Shown piece by piece: positions 1 to 6,882 of a DNA stretch of 6,882 bases. Below the pieces are notes generated by a model. It did not search any database and was not told the DNA's origin. It worked only from the letters and a program-made list of their open reading frames with translations. The translations under genes were made by a program, and so were the position numbers. The stretch's first letter is position 1, and each line of letters begins with the position of its first letter. This stretch comes from Planctomycetota bacterium (GTDB lineage Bacteria; Planctomycetota; Planctomycetia; Pirellulales; Pirellulaceae), in assembly GCA_019347795.1 (NCBI GenBank), contig JAHWKS010000294.1, forward strand, positions 1-6,882, written 5' to 3'.

Positions 1-139
1 GGCGGTCGATGCTGGTGGCCTCGAAAATGCCGATCAGGATCGGAAACATGCGGTCCCCTTCCACCTCCTTGAGATAGATCACCTGCTGCTCGTTGATCTC
101 GCTGATAATGATCCGCGACAACTGCATCTGCACCGGCAT
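1..139 (-). CDS. DUF151 / bifunctional nuclease (BFN) family protein, N-terminal part only
   Basis: The minus strand from the ATG at 139 reads 46 complete codons without a stop and runs off the window edge. The protein begins MPVQMQLSRIIISE and continues through EINEQQVIYLKEVEGDR to FPILIGIFEATSIDR. This matches the start of DUF151 (BFN) proteins: a strand ending in the partner-facing ISE, then a Q-V-I-x-L-K/R-E segment, then the hallmark F-P-I-x-I-G-x-x-E-A. Family members were described as having nuclease activity in plants and are widespread but poorly understood in bacteria. The role here is unknown and presumably cytoplasmic. A purine-rich AGGGGA lies about 8 bases before the ATG and supports this start. 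An in-frame TTG five codons further up is possible but less likely. The gene follows the TGS GTPase on the same strand after 75 bases, so co-transcription is possible. The C-terminal two thirds cannot be judged. Confidence 0.85.
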   Translation of the reverse strand, partial: MPVQMQLSRIIISEINEQQVIYLKEVEGDRMFPILIGIFEATSIDR

Positions 140-187
140 CGCCAGCTTCCCCTGCAAAGCGTTTCCTGAGGACGGGCCAACGCTTCG

Positions 188-193
188 ATTATA
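188..193 (-). promoter_or_regulatory. TATAAT hexamer, possible -10 box for the DUF151 gene
   Basis: The minus strand carries a perfect TATAAT at 193-188, inside the 75-base gap before the DUF151 start codon at 139. Transcription from it would begin near 181 and give a leader of about 40 bases. I see no TTGACA-like hexamer 16-18 bases upstream; that stretch is the GC-rich hairpin and the end of the GTPase gene. The match is notable in DNA this rich in GC, but without a -35 box it stays a candidate. Confidence 0.25.
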
Positions 194-215
194 GCTGCCG
201 CTTTCCCGCGGCGGC
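194..215 (-). terminator. GC-rich hairpin just after the GTPase stop codon (weak terminator candidate)
   Basis: GCTGCCGC (194-201) and GCGGCGGC (208-215) can pair across a TTTCCC loop. On the plus strand this gives 8 pairs including one G-T wobble. In the minus-strand transcript the wobble becomes a C-A mismatch, leaving five strong inner pairs and two outer ones. The hairpin begins at the last base of the minus-strand stop codon. No run of T follows it; the next bases on the minus strand are TATAATCG. It is therefore at best a weak or factor-assisted terminator, an mRNA 3'-end stabiliser, or chance in GC-rich DNA. Confidence 0.3.
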
Positions 216-1207
216 TAGATGTGCAGCTCGACCACGTCTTTGTCGGCCAGCACGTGATCTCCCTTGACGTACGTGCCGTCGTGCACGCTCACTCCCCAGA
301 CGCGGGCGTTCTTGAGGTTCTTGGCGAAGTCTTTGTGGACCTGCTCGGCGATGTCCAGCACCGTGCCGCCGCGGCGGACCGTGAAGGGGCGCTCGTAGTC
401 GGGATCTTTGTGATTGGGGGCCTTCGTGTACACCCGCACCACGTCCAGGGATCGATAGATCGCGTTCCGCAGCTCTTCGATGCCGGTCCCGTGCTCGGCC
501 GAGATTGGGTACTCGGGAAAGTCGAGCGGGACGAATTCGTGCAACAGCGTCAGGCGATCGTTGGCCTCGGGAACGTCCATCTTGTTGGGCGTGAGGAACG
601 TCTTGGTGAACGAGAGGCCGATGTCCTCCTCATCCAGGTACGAATCCTTCGCCAGCCGCGTCTTGGTCTGGTTGAGGTACGCGAGCACGTCCTGGCACTG
701 ATCGACTCCCTCATCGGCGCCCAGATCGACGAAGAGGAGCGCCAGGTCGGCGCCGCGAATGAGGCCGATCGCGTTGGGATCGCAGAAGTCGGCGGTGATG
801 GGGGGCGTGTCGATGAGCTGCACCATCACGTCTTCCCACGGCATCATGGCCGGCGCCGGCTCGCGGGTGGTGAAGGGATACGGCGCCACCTCCGGCCTGG
901 CATTGGTCACTGCGGCGACGAATGCGCTCTTCCCCGAGTTCGGCCCGCCCACCAGCACCACGCGTCCGGCGCCCTGCCGGGGAACCTTGAAGCTGTGCCC
1001 CTTCTTGCCCGCCTTTTGCGACTTCTGCGCATCCTCCTTGGCCTTGCTGATCTTCGCCTTCAGCTCGGCCTGGAGCTTGTCCGTTCCCTTGTGCTTGGGA
1101 AGCTCGCGCAGCATTTCCTGCAGGCAGACCAGCTCCTCTTCCGGCGTGGTCGCCTGGCGGTATCTTTCCTCGGCTTTGAGGTATTGCTGAGTGAGGTTGG
1201 CCGGCAT
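215..1207 (-). CDS. DRG-like GTPase with C-terminal TGS domain
   Basis: A 330-residue P-loop GTPase of the TRAFAC class, closest in layout to DRG/Obg-type proteins that act on ribosomes or translation. Residues 1-80 are a charged helical region. Its KHKGTDKLQAELKAKI stretch resembles the helix-rich N-terminus of DRG proteins. The G domain spans about 81-255: G1 GGPNSGKS (87-94), G2 region YPFTT (110-114), G3 DTPP (133-136), G4 NKMD (208-211) and G5 SAEHGTG (236-242). A TGS domain fills about 258-330 and ends with the typical GDHVLADKDVVELH pattern. The Obg glycine-rich N-terminal fold is absent, so this is not ObgE. The odd point is that G3 has proline where most relatives have glycine (DxPG). 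A GGGAAG stretch 6 bases before the ATG at 1207 supports the start. The gene is complete. It lies 60 bases downstream of a decayed gene and 75 bases upstream of the DUF151 gene, all on the same strand. The precise ribosomal or RNA partner is unknown. Confidence 0.9.
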   Translation of the reverse strand: MPANLTQQYLKAEERYRQATTPEEELVCLQEMLRELPKHKGTDKLQAELKAKISKAKEDAQKSQKAGKKGHSFKVPRQGAGRVVLVGGPNSGKSAFVAAVTNARPEVAPYPFTTREPAPAMMPWEDVMVQLIDTPPITADFCDPNAIGLIRGADLALLFVDLGADEGVDQCQDVLAYLNQTKTRLAKDSYLDEEDIGLSFTKTFLTPNKMDVPEANDRLTLLHEFVPLDFPEYPISAEHGTGIEELRNAIYRSLDVVRVYTKAPNHKDPDYERPFTVRRGGTVLDIAEQVHKDFAKNLKNARVWGVSVHDGTYVKGDHVLADKDVVELHI

Positions 1208-1267
1208 CGGCGGCTTCCCGTCGCGGGAGCACCCGAAAATGGGGTAGATGCTGGTTGCGATCGACGA

Positions 1268-1668
1268 TTAGCCCAAAGCCTTTCGAAATTCCTCCAGGTT
1301 CGAGCAGGAGCCCGCGATCGCATTAAACTCCGTCAACTGATCTTGGGCCTGCACGCTCCGCAACTGGTTTTCCAGATCGACCGGCACATCCCCAAACCGA
1401 CGGCGGAGAACGTGGAGGATTCCGTTTTGGAGCGCCTTTGCGACGGCTTCATTAACGGCTTCATTGATAATTTCATCAATGATGGGAGACTCGATCATGA
1501 TTTGCTTGCCCCCTAAGATCTCGAACACGGCAGGGTCATTATACCGCAAGCCCGCCAGCACTTGCATAACAGCCAAGAGGTTCTCGCCAGGCGCAGGATT
1601 GAGTCGCCGTGGCGCTGGATAAGCCACTTGCTTCTGCGGTCGTAGCGGTGACGCTCGGATTCGGTCAT
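1268..1668 (-). pseudogene. Internally deleted remnant of a PD-(D/E)XK-like (Rpn/DUF4351-type) protein gene
   Basis: Two pieces of one recognisable protein type lie on the minus strand in different frames. From the ATG at 1668 the frame reads MTESERHRYDRRSKWLIQRH then GDSILRLA, like the N-terminus of large uncharacterised nuclease-like families that start with '(Y)D..SKWLI..H'. This frame then loses similarity and stops at 1513-1515 after 51 codons. From about 1587 a second frame, open from a GTG at 1627, reads ENLLAVMQVLAGLRYNDPAV, then LGGKQIMIESPIIDEI, a helical NEAVNEAV repeat and VLRRRFGDVP, and ends LEEFRKALG at the TAA 1268-1270. In intact relatives, as I remember them, about 200 residues holding the nuclease core separate these parts. 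The pieces join near 1575-1590, and the start frames differ by 41 bases, so the loss also shifted the frame. GC is about 54% (161 of 300 bases, 1261-1560), below its neighbours. The C-terminal piece could still be translated from GTG 1627 or a later ATG at 1567, as a protein of up to 119 residues, but it would lack any nuclease core. Family naming is from memory of related proteins. Confidence 0.7.
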
Positions 1669-1785
1669 GCCGCCAAGTTTAGCCGCCCCGGTTCCTTGAG
1701 AAAACGGCGGCTCGCTTGCGGCGGCGCTGCGGGAGCGGTAGGCTCATTGACGCAAAGGCGGCGCGCGAGTTGCACTTACCGATGC

Positions 1786-1791
1786 TATTCT
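1786..1791 (+). promoter_or_regulatory. Possible extended -10 element before treY
   Basis: TATTCT at 1786-1791 is preceded by TG one base upstream (TGCTATTCT), the layout of an extended -10 promoter, and matches TATAAT at four of six positions. A start near 1798 would give a leader of about 26 bases to the treY ATG at 1824. There is no -35-like hexamer at the right distance; TTGACG at 1747-1752 is too far away. The gap 1669-1823 is the only non-coding stretch upstream of treY, so a promoter somewhere here is expected, but this exact site is weak. Confidence 0.2.
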
Positions 1792-1823
1792 GCCGCTTCC
1801 GACTGACGGATCGAAACCTCGCC

Positions 1824-4736
1824 ATGTCTGCATCTCCCGCGCCGGCCCATGCTCCGCTGGCGAGCTACCGCGTGCAGCTTCGGTCGGAGTTCGGCTTCGA
1901 CGACGTGCGGCGCCTGGCGCCGTATCTTCGCCGGCTGGGAATCGGCGACGTTTACTTCTCGCCGCTGTTTCGCGCCCGCGAGCAAAGCTCCCACGGTTAC
2001 GACGTGGTGAATCACAGCGTGATCGAGCCGGCCTTCGGCGGCGAGGAGGCGCTGGAGCGGCTTGCGGGAGAGCTGCGCTCGTTGAACATGGGCGCCCTCC
2101 TGGACGTGGTGCCCAACCACATGGGGATCGACGACCAGAACAACGCCTGGTGGCAGGACGTGCTGGAGAACGGCGAAGGCGCCCGCTTCGCCCGGCACTT
2201 CGACATCGACTGGGACCCGCCCACGGAAAAGCTCAAGCGCCAGGTGCTGCTCCCGTACCTGGGCGAATCTTACGGCAAGGTGCTCGAACAGCAGCAACTG
2301 AAGCTCCTCTACGCCGAGCAGCGTTTCTTCATCGAGTACTACGAGCGGCGGTTTCCCGTGGCGCCGCCGTCGTGGATCATCATCCTGCGGGTGATGCTGG
2401 AGAAGCTCCCTCCGGACGTTCCGGCGGAGGACCCCAACCGCATGGAGCTGGAGAGCATCGCCGCGGCCCTGGAGAACCTGCCGCCGCGGGAACGCCGCGA
2501 GCCGGAGCACCTACACCATCGCTACCGAGAGCAGGACATCTCGGCGCGCCGCCTGCACGAGCTGCTCCAGCGCAGCCCGATGGTGTCCGAGGCGCTGGCG
2601 GCGGCGCTGGCCCAGATGAACGGCCAGCCGGGCGAGCCGGAGAGTTTCGATCTCCTGGACGAACTGCTCGACGCGCAGCCCTACCGGTTGAGCTACTGGC
2701 GCACCGCCGTGGACGAGATCAACTACCGGCGGTTCTTCGATATCAATGAGCTGGCCGCCATCCGCGTCGAAGAGCCGGAGGTGTTCGAGGCGGTGCACGA
2801 GACCGCCTTCCGCCTGGTGTGCAACGGCTGGGTGACCGGGCTGCGGATCGATCATCCCGACGGCCTCTACGATCCGACGCAGTACTTCGAGAACCTGCAG
2901 CGGGAATGGCGCCGCTGCCCCCTTGAAGACGAACTCGACGAAGCCGGCCAGAAGAAGGAGCGCGGCCCGTTGTACGTCGTGGCTGAGAAAATCCTCGTCC
3001 ACGATGAGGAGCTGCGCCCCGACTGGTCCGTCTCCGGCACGACGGGGTACGAGTTCCTCAACATGCTCAACGGCGTCTTCGTGCGCCGCGAAGGAGTCGA
3101 GGCGCTGCAGAACATCTACTCCGTCTTCATCGACCGCGACGACGCTTTTTCCGAGATCGTGTACGACAGCAAGGCGGCGGTGCTCAACTACTCGATGTCC
3201 AGCGAGCTGCACATGCTCGCGTGGCGGCTCAACCGCATCGCGCAGCGGAGCCGCTGGTCGCGGGACTTCACGCTCAGCTCGCTGGTGCGGGCATTGCGGG
3301 AGGTGATCGCCTGCTTCCCGGTCTATCGCACCTACATCCGCCCCGGCGACGTCACCCCCAACGATGAAGACATCCGCCGCACGATGATGGCGGTTCGGCT
3401 GGCGAAAATCCGCAACAAGGAGATGAGCTGGGCGTACTTCGACTTTATCGCCTCGGTGCTGCTGTTGGAAGAGCCGGCCGGGGCGCCGAAGGACGAGCTG
3501 GACGAGCGCCGGGAGTTTGTGCTCAAGTTCCAGCAGGTGACCGGACCCGTGATGGCCAAGGGGGTGGAGGACACGGCCTTCTACCGGTACTACCCGCTGG
3601 CGTCGCTGAATGAAGTGGGCGGCGAGCCGAACAGTCGCGGCGTATTGCCCGAGGAGTTCCATCGCTTCGCCACCCGCCGGCGGACGGATTGGCCGTACGC
3701 CCTCTCCGCCACCAGCACGCACGACGCCAAGCGCGGCGAGGACCTGCGAGCGCGGGTCAACGTGCTGTCGGAGATTCCCGAACTGTGGGTGGAGGCGCTC
3801 GAGCGCTGGCGGTCGCTCAACAAACAGCACCGCCGTGAGGCGGAAGGCGATCCCGCCCCGGATGCGAACGAGGAGTACCTGCTCTACCAGACGCTAGTGG
3901 GCGTCTGGCCCGCGTCGCCGGACGCTCCGGCCCCCGGCGAAGAGCTGACGGCTCGCGTCCGCGAGTATATGCGGAAGGCGATGCGGGAGGCGAAGGTCAA
4001 CACGAGCTGGCTCAACGTCTCCGAGCCGCACGAGCAGGCGGTGCTGGAGTTCATCACCGACGTGCTCGATCCCCGCAAGTCCCGCGAGTTTCTGGCGGAC
4101 CTCGAGTCGTTCGCCCGCCGCATCGCCGATGCGGGCTTTCTCAATTCGCTCGGCCAGACGCTCCTGAAGATCTGCGCGCCGGGGGCGCCCGACTTTTATC
4201 AGGGCTCGGAGCTATGGGAGTTCAGCCTGGTCGATCCCGACAATCGCCGACCGGTGGACTTTGACCATCGCGCAAAATTGCTCGACGAGTTGGCGCGGCA
4301 TGCGAAGGAAGACCTTGCGGCGCTCGCCAAGGAGCTGGTCAAGTCATGGCCCGACCCGCGGGTGAAGATGTTTCTGATCTGGAGGGCCTTGGGTCTGCGC
4401 AGCCGGCATCCGGAGCTTTTCCTCCAGGGGGATTACACGCCGCTGGCGGCGGAAGGGGAATGGAGCGATCACGTCGTCGGCTTCGCCCGGCGCCATGAAG
4501 GCCGATGGCTGATCGCCCTGGCGCCGCGGCTGACGCGCTCGCTGGGCGAGGCCTCGCTGGAGGCGGTCCTTACCGGATGGTCTAAGACGACGTTGCCCCT
4601 TCCAGAGGACGCTCCCCGCTCCTGGCGGTGCGTCCTGACCGGGCGACGCTTCGAAACGCTTCGAGGCAAGCCGTCGGCCCGTCTGCCGCTGAAGGAAATC
4701 TTCGCGTCCTTTCCCGTCGCGCTGCTGACTTCCTAG
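1824..4736 (+). CDS. treY: Maltooligosyltrehalose synthase, (1->4)-alpha-D-glucan 1-alpha-D-glucosylmutase (EC 5.4.99.15)
   Basis: A 970-residue cytoplasmic GH13 enzyme that rearranges the reducing-end alpha-1,4 bond of maltooligosaccharides into the alpha,alpha-1,1 bond of a trehalosyl end, the first committed step of the TreY-TreZ route. The N-terminus [12 protein letters not shown] (14-25) and SHGYDV (56-61) are TreY hallmarks. The four GH13 regions are intact: DVVPNHMG (94-101), [10 protein letters not shown] with nucleophile D343, VVAEKI with acid/base E388, and [10 protein letters not shown] with D634. Family signatures [10 protein letters not shown] (580-589) and [20 protein letters not shown] (786-805) are also present. 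About 240 residues separate regions I and II, which fits the long helical insertion typical of TreY. The frame is open from 1716, but TreY similarity begins near residue 14 from ATG 1824, so that start is chosen. No clear Shine-Dalgarno sequence precedes it. The stop lies 25 bases before the debranching enzyme gene, which indicates an operon. No signal peptide or membrane segment is seen. Confidence 0.96.
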   Translation: MSASPAPAHAPLASYRVQLRSEFGFDDVRRLAPYLRRLGIGDVYFSPLFRAREQSSHGYDVVNHSVIEPAFGGEEALERLAGELRSLNMGALLDVVPNHMGIDDQNNAWWQDVLENGEGARFARHFDIDWDPPTEKLKRQVLLPYLGESYGKVLEQQQLKLLYAEQRFFIEYYERRFPVAPPSWIIILRVMLEKLPPDVPAEDPNRMELESIAAALENLPPRERREPEHLHHRYREQDISARRLHELLQRSPMVSEALAAALAQMNGQPGEPESFDLLDELLDAQPYRLSYWRTAVDEINYRRFFDINELAAIRVEEPEVFEAVHETAFRLVCNGWVTGLRIDHPDGLYDPTQYFENLQREWRRCPLEDELDEAGQKKERGPLYVVAEKILVHDEELRPDWSVSGTTGYEFLNMLNGVFVRREGVEALQNIYSVFIDRDDAFSEIVYDSKAAVLNYSMSSELHMLAWRLNRIAQRSRWSRDFTLSSLVRALREVIACFPVYRTYIRPGDVTPNDEDIRRTMMAVRLAKIRNKEMSWAYFDFIASVLLLEEPAGAPKDELDERREFVLKFQQVTGPVMAKGVEDTAFYRYYPLASLNEVGGEPNSRGVLPEEFHRFATRRRTDWPYALSATSTHDAKRGEDLRARVNVLSEIPELWVEALERWRSLNKQHRREAEGDPAPDANEEYLLYQTLVGVWPASPDAPAPGEELTARVREYMRKAMREAKVNTSWLNVSEPHEQAVLEFITDVLDPRKSREFLADLESFARRIADAGFLNSLGQTLLKICAPGAPDFYQGSELWEFSLVDPDNRRPVDFDHRAKLLDELARHAKEDLAALAKELVKSWPDPRVKMFLIWRALGLRSRHPELFLQGDYTPLAAEGEWSDHVVGFARRHEGRWLIALAPRLTRSLGEASLEAVLTGWSKTTLPLPEDAPRSWRCVLTGRRFETLRGKPSARLPLKEIFASFPVALLTS

Positions 4737-4761
4737 ACTCACATATTCTGCATCATTCACC

Positions 4762-6882
4762 ATGAGCGATATGCGTACCTGGCCGGGCCGGCCATATCCG
4801 CTGGGCGCCACTTGGGACGGCCGCGGCGTGAATTTCACGCTCTACTCCGAGTTTGCGGAGAAGGTCGAACTGTGTCTCTTCGATTCCTCCGAGGACATCA
4901 AAGAGACGCATCGCATTCTCATGCGCGAGCACACGGACCTGGTGTGGCACGTCTTTCTCCCGGACGCGCGTCCGGGGCAGCTCTACGGCTATCGCGTTCA
5001 CGGCCCCTACGATCCGAAGAACGGCCATCGTTTTAATCCGAACAAGGTGCTGCTCGACCCGTACGCCAAAGGCATCGGCCGGCTGCCCCGCTGGACCGAC
5101 GCCATGCACGGCTATGTCATCGGGCACAAAGATCAGGACCTATCGTTCGACAAGCGCGACAACGCCCAGTACGCCCCCTTGGGCGCGGTCATCGACCAGG
5201 CTTTTACCTGGGGCGATCACCGGCCGCCAAACACGCCCGCGCATCGCTCGCTCGTTTACGAGGTCCACGTCAAGGGCTTCACCAAAAAGCACCCCGACGT
5301 GACCGAGGCGATGCGCGGCACGTACGCCGGCCTCGGCTCCGAGGCGTCGGTCCGCTACCTACAGAGCCTCGGCATCACCGCGGTCGAGCTGCTGCCGGTC
5401 CACGTTCACACGGACGACCGCTACCTCCTCGATAAGGGACTGGTGAACTACTGGGGCTACAACACGATGAATTTCTTCGCCCCCGATCCGCGCTACGCCT
5501 GGGCCGAGACGCCCCAGGAGGTCGTGGGGGAATTCAAGACGATGGTCCGCAATCTCCATGACGCGGGCATCGAGGTGATCCTTGACGTGGTCTACAACCA
5601 CACCGGCGAGGGCAATCACCTGGGGCCGACCTTTTCCTTCCGCGGCATCGACAACGCCGCTTACTACCGCCTGGCGCCCGACGCCCGCTACTACATGGAC
5701 TACACGGGCTGCGGCAACACGCCGAATCTCCAAAACCCGCGCGTGCTGCAGCTCATCATGGACAGCCTGCGGTACTGGATCACCGATTTGCACGTGGACG
5801 GCTTCCGTTTCGATCTGGCCAGCACGCTCGCCCGCGAACTGCACGAGGTAGACAAGCTGGGGGCGTTCTTCGACATTATCCACCAGGACCCCGTCATTTC
5901 GCAGGTCAAGCTCATCGCCGAGCCGTGGGACCTCGGGGAAGGAGGGTATCAGGTGGGAAACTTCCCCATCGGCTGGTCCGAGTGGAACGGGCTTTATCGC
6001 GACTGCGTGCGGCGGTTCTGGAAAGGGGACGGCGGCGTCGCTAGCGAGTTCGCCACGCGCATCAGCGGCTCCAGCGATTTGTATGAGTGGAGCAGCCGCC
6101 GGCCGCACGCCAGCATCAACTTCATCACCTGCCACGACGGCTTCACGCTGCACGACCTGGTCTCGTACGACCGCAAGCACAATGAGGCCAACGGCGAGGA
6201 GAACCGCGACGGCGCCGACGACAACATCAGTTGGAACTGCGGCGCGGAAGGCCCGACGAACGATCCCGCGGTCAAGGCGCTGCGGGAGAAAAAGCAACGC
6301 TGCTTCCTGGGAACGCTGCTCCTCTCGCAGGGCGTGCCGATGTTGCTAGCCGGCGATGAGATCTCGCACTCGCAGGGAGGCAACAATAACGCCTACTGCC
6401 AGGACAATGACATTAGCTGGCTGGACTGGGACCTGACGCCCGACCGGGAGGCGATGCTGAGTTTTACGCGAAAGGTAATCCGCATCTTTCACGAGCAGCC
6501 TATCTTCCACCGCCGCCGCTTCTTCCACGGCAAGGCCCTCCGCGGCGCCGACGCCAAGGAGATCGCCTGGCTGGAGCCGTCCGGTAAAGAGCTGTCCGAT
6601 GAGGGATGGGACAACCCCGTCGCCCGTTGCCTGGGAGTTTACATGCACGGCGGCGAGATCGACGTGGACGAGCACGGCGAGCCGATCATCGCCGATCATA
6701 TCCTGATGCTCTTTAACGCCGACCACGCCCTCACGATCCCCTTCACGCTCCCGGCGACGCCGGACGAACAGCCGTGGCGGCTGCTGTTCGACGCCGCCCA
6801 CGACGTGCAGCAGCAAGAGGCAGAGGAGGCGCCCGCCGACGCGGAATCTCCCTACCCGCTCCAGCCATGCTCCATGGCCGTC
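4762..6882 (+). CDS. glgX: Glycogen debranching enzyme, GlgX/TreX type (isoamylase family), missing only its extreme C-terminus
   Basis: The frame from ATG 4762 is open for 707 codons to the window edge. GlgX/TreX proteins are usually around 700-720 residues, and the final [11 protein letters not shown] resembles the last strand of the family ('YPLQ.RS...'), so only a few codons are missing. The enzyme hydrolyses alpha-1,6 branches of glycogen or limit dextrin and releases linear maltooligosaccharides in the cytoplasm. The N-terminal CBM48/isoamylase domain covers about 8-110 ([20 protein letters not shown]). The GH13 barrel follows: [13 protein letters not shown] (166-178), region [11 protein letters not shown] (275-284), region [10 protein letters not shown] with nucleophile D351, region III IAEPWD with acid E387, and region [17 protein letters not shown] with D459. 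[18 protein letters not shown] (540-557) is a strong GlgX/TreX signature. It starts 25 bases after treY on the same strand, so TreX-like feeding of TreY is the likely role. No Shine-Dalgarno sequence is visible; a second ATG three codons in is an alternative start. Confidence 0.95.
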   Translation, partial: MSDMRTWPGRPYPLGATWDGRGVNFTLYSEFAEKVELCLFDSSEDIKETHRILMREHTDLVWHVFLPDARPGQLYGYRVHGPYDPKNGHRFNPNKVLLDPYAKGIGRLPRWTDAMHGYVIGHKDQDLSFDKRDNAQYAPLGAVIDQAFTWGDHRPPNTPAHRSLVYEVHVKGFTKKHPDVTEAMRGTYAGLGSEASVRYLQSLGITAVELLPVHVHTDDRYLLDKGLVNYWGYNTMNFFAPDPRYAWAETPQEVVGEFKTMVRNLHDAGIEVILDVVYNHTGEGNHLGPTFSFRGIDNAAYYRLAPDARYYMDYTGCGNTPNLQNPRVLQLIMDSLRYWITDLHVDGFRFDLASTLARELHEVDKLGAFFDIIHQDPVISQVKLIAEPWDLGEGGYQVGNFPIGWSEWNGLYRDCVRRFWKGDGGVASEFATRISGSSDLYEWSSRRPHASINFITCHDGFTLHDLVSYDRKHNEANGEENRDGADDNISWNCGAEGPTNDPAVKALREKKQRCFLGTLLLSQGVPMLLAGDEISHSQGGNNNAYCQDNDISWLDWDLTPDREAMLSFTRKVIRIFHEQPIFHRRRFFHGKALRGADAKEIAWLEPSGKELSDEGWDNPVARCLGVYMHGGEIDVDEHGEPIIADHILMLFNADHALTIPFTLPATPDEQPWRLLFDAAHDVQQQEAEEAPADAESPYPLQPCSMAV

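Noticed and set aside
1445..1468. Tandem 12-base near repeat GGCTTCATTAAC / GGCTTCATTGAT
   Set aside because: It encodes the NEAVNEAV helical repeat of the remnant protein; only two units, so not an array or a recombination site.
1461..1482. Perfect 8-base inverted repeat TCATTGAT / ATCAATGA with a 6-base spacer
   Set aside because: It falls inside the coding remnant over IIDEIINEAV codons, has no T-tract or operator context, and is explained by repeated E-I-I and N-E-A-V codons.
221..1516. 431-codon open frame on the plus strand across the GTPase gene and the remnant
   Set aside because: It lies antisense to a GTPase with all its motifs. Its translation is rich in H, R, V and L with no recognisable domain, as expected for an antisense shadow in GC-rich DNA.
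1716..1823. 36-residue N-terminal extension of TreY from an upstream ATG
   Set aside because: The extension (MRRRCGSGRLIDAKAARELH...) looks like translated intergenic DNA, and TreY similarity begins only after the ATG at 1824.
2511..3830. 439-codon open frame antisense to treY
   Set aside because: Shadow of the treY coding pattern; low complexity and no known motif, while the plus strand encodes an intact enzyme.
4646..4664. Two copies of ACGCTTCGA spaced 10 bases apart near the end of treY
   Set aside because: Short, out of phase with codons, and within well-behaved coding sequence; most likely chance.
5359..6297. 312-codon open frame antisense to glgX
   Set aside because: Shadow frame; the plus strand carries the full set of GH13 catalytic motifs over the same stretch.

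Overview
The window holds ordinary, GC-rich bacterial chromosome. The gene set best fits a planctomycete-like bacterium, though the phylum is inferred. The grounds are a DUF151 (BFN) protein beginning MPVQMQLSRIIISE, a DRG-like GTPase with a C-terminal TGS domain, a remnant of a PD-(D/E)XK-like protein family I associate with planctomycetes, and little use of Shine-Dalgarno sequences in front of the plus-strand genes. No rRNA, tRNA, CRISPR array, insertion sequence or phage gene was seen.

The left part (1-1668) is read from the minus strand. In order of transcription it holds three elements. First is a decayed gene (1668 to 1268) that keeps its first ~28 codons and its last ~105 codons but has lost the middle, and the two parts are now in different frames. 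Second is an intact 330-residue TGS-domain GTPase (1207 to 215). Third is the first 46 codons of a DUF151 'bifunctional nuclease' family protein (139 to 1), which leaves the window. A short GC-rich hairpin and a TATAAT hexamer lie in the 75-base gap between the GTPase and the DUF151 gene.

The right part (1824-6882) is read from the plus strand and is a two-gene alpha-glucan to trehalose module. It holds treY (maltooligosyltrehalose synthase, 970 residues, intact catalytic residues) and, 25 bases later, a GlgX/TreX-type glycogen debranching enzyme that is complete except for its last few codons. The debranching enzyme would release linear maltooligosaccharides from glycogen. TreY would turn the reducing-end glucose of these chains into a trehalosyl end. 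The third enzyme of the pathway, TreZ, is not in the window and would be expected just beyond the right edge or elsewhere in the genome.

The two parts diverge from the gap at 1669-1823, which must hold any promoter dedicated to treY. I found no convincing evidence of an undescribed system. The observations most worth a second look are the internally deleted, GC-poorer remnant at 1268-1668 and the unusual DTPP switch-II motif of the GTPase.
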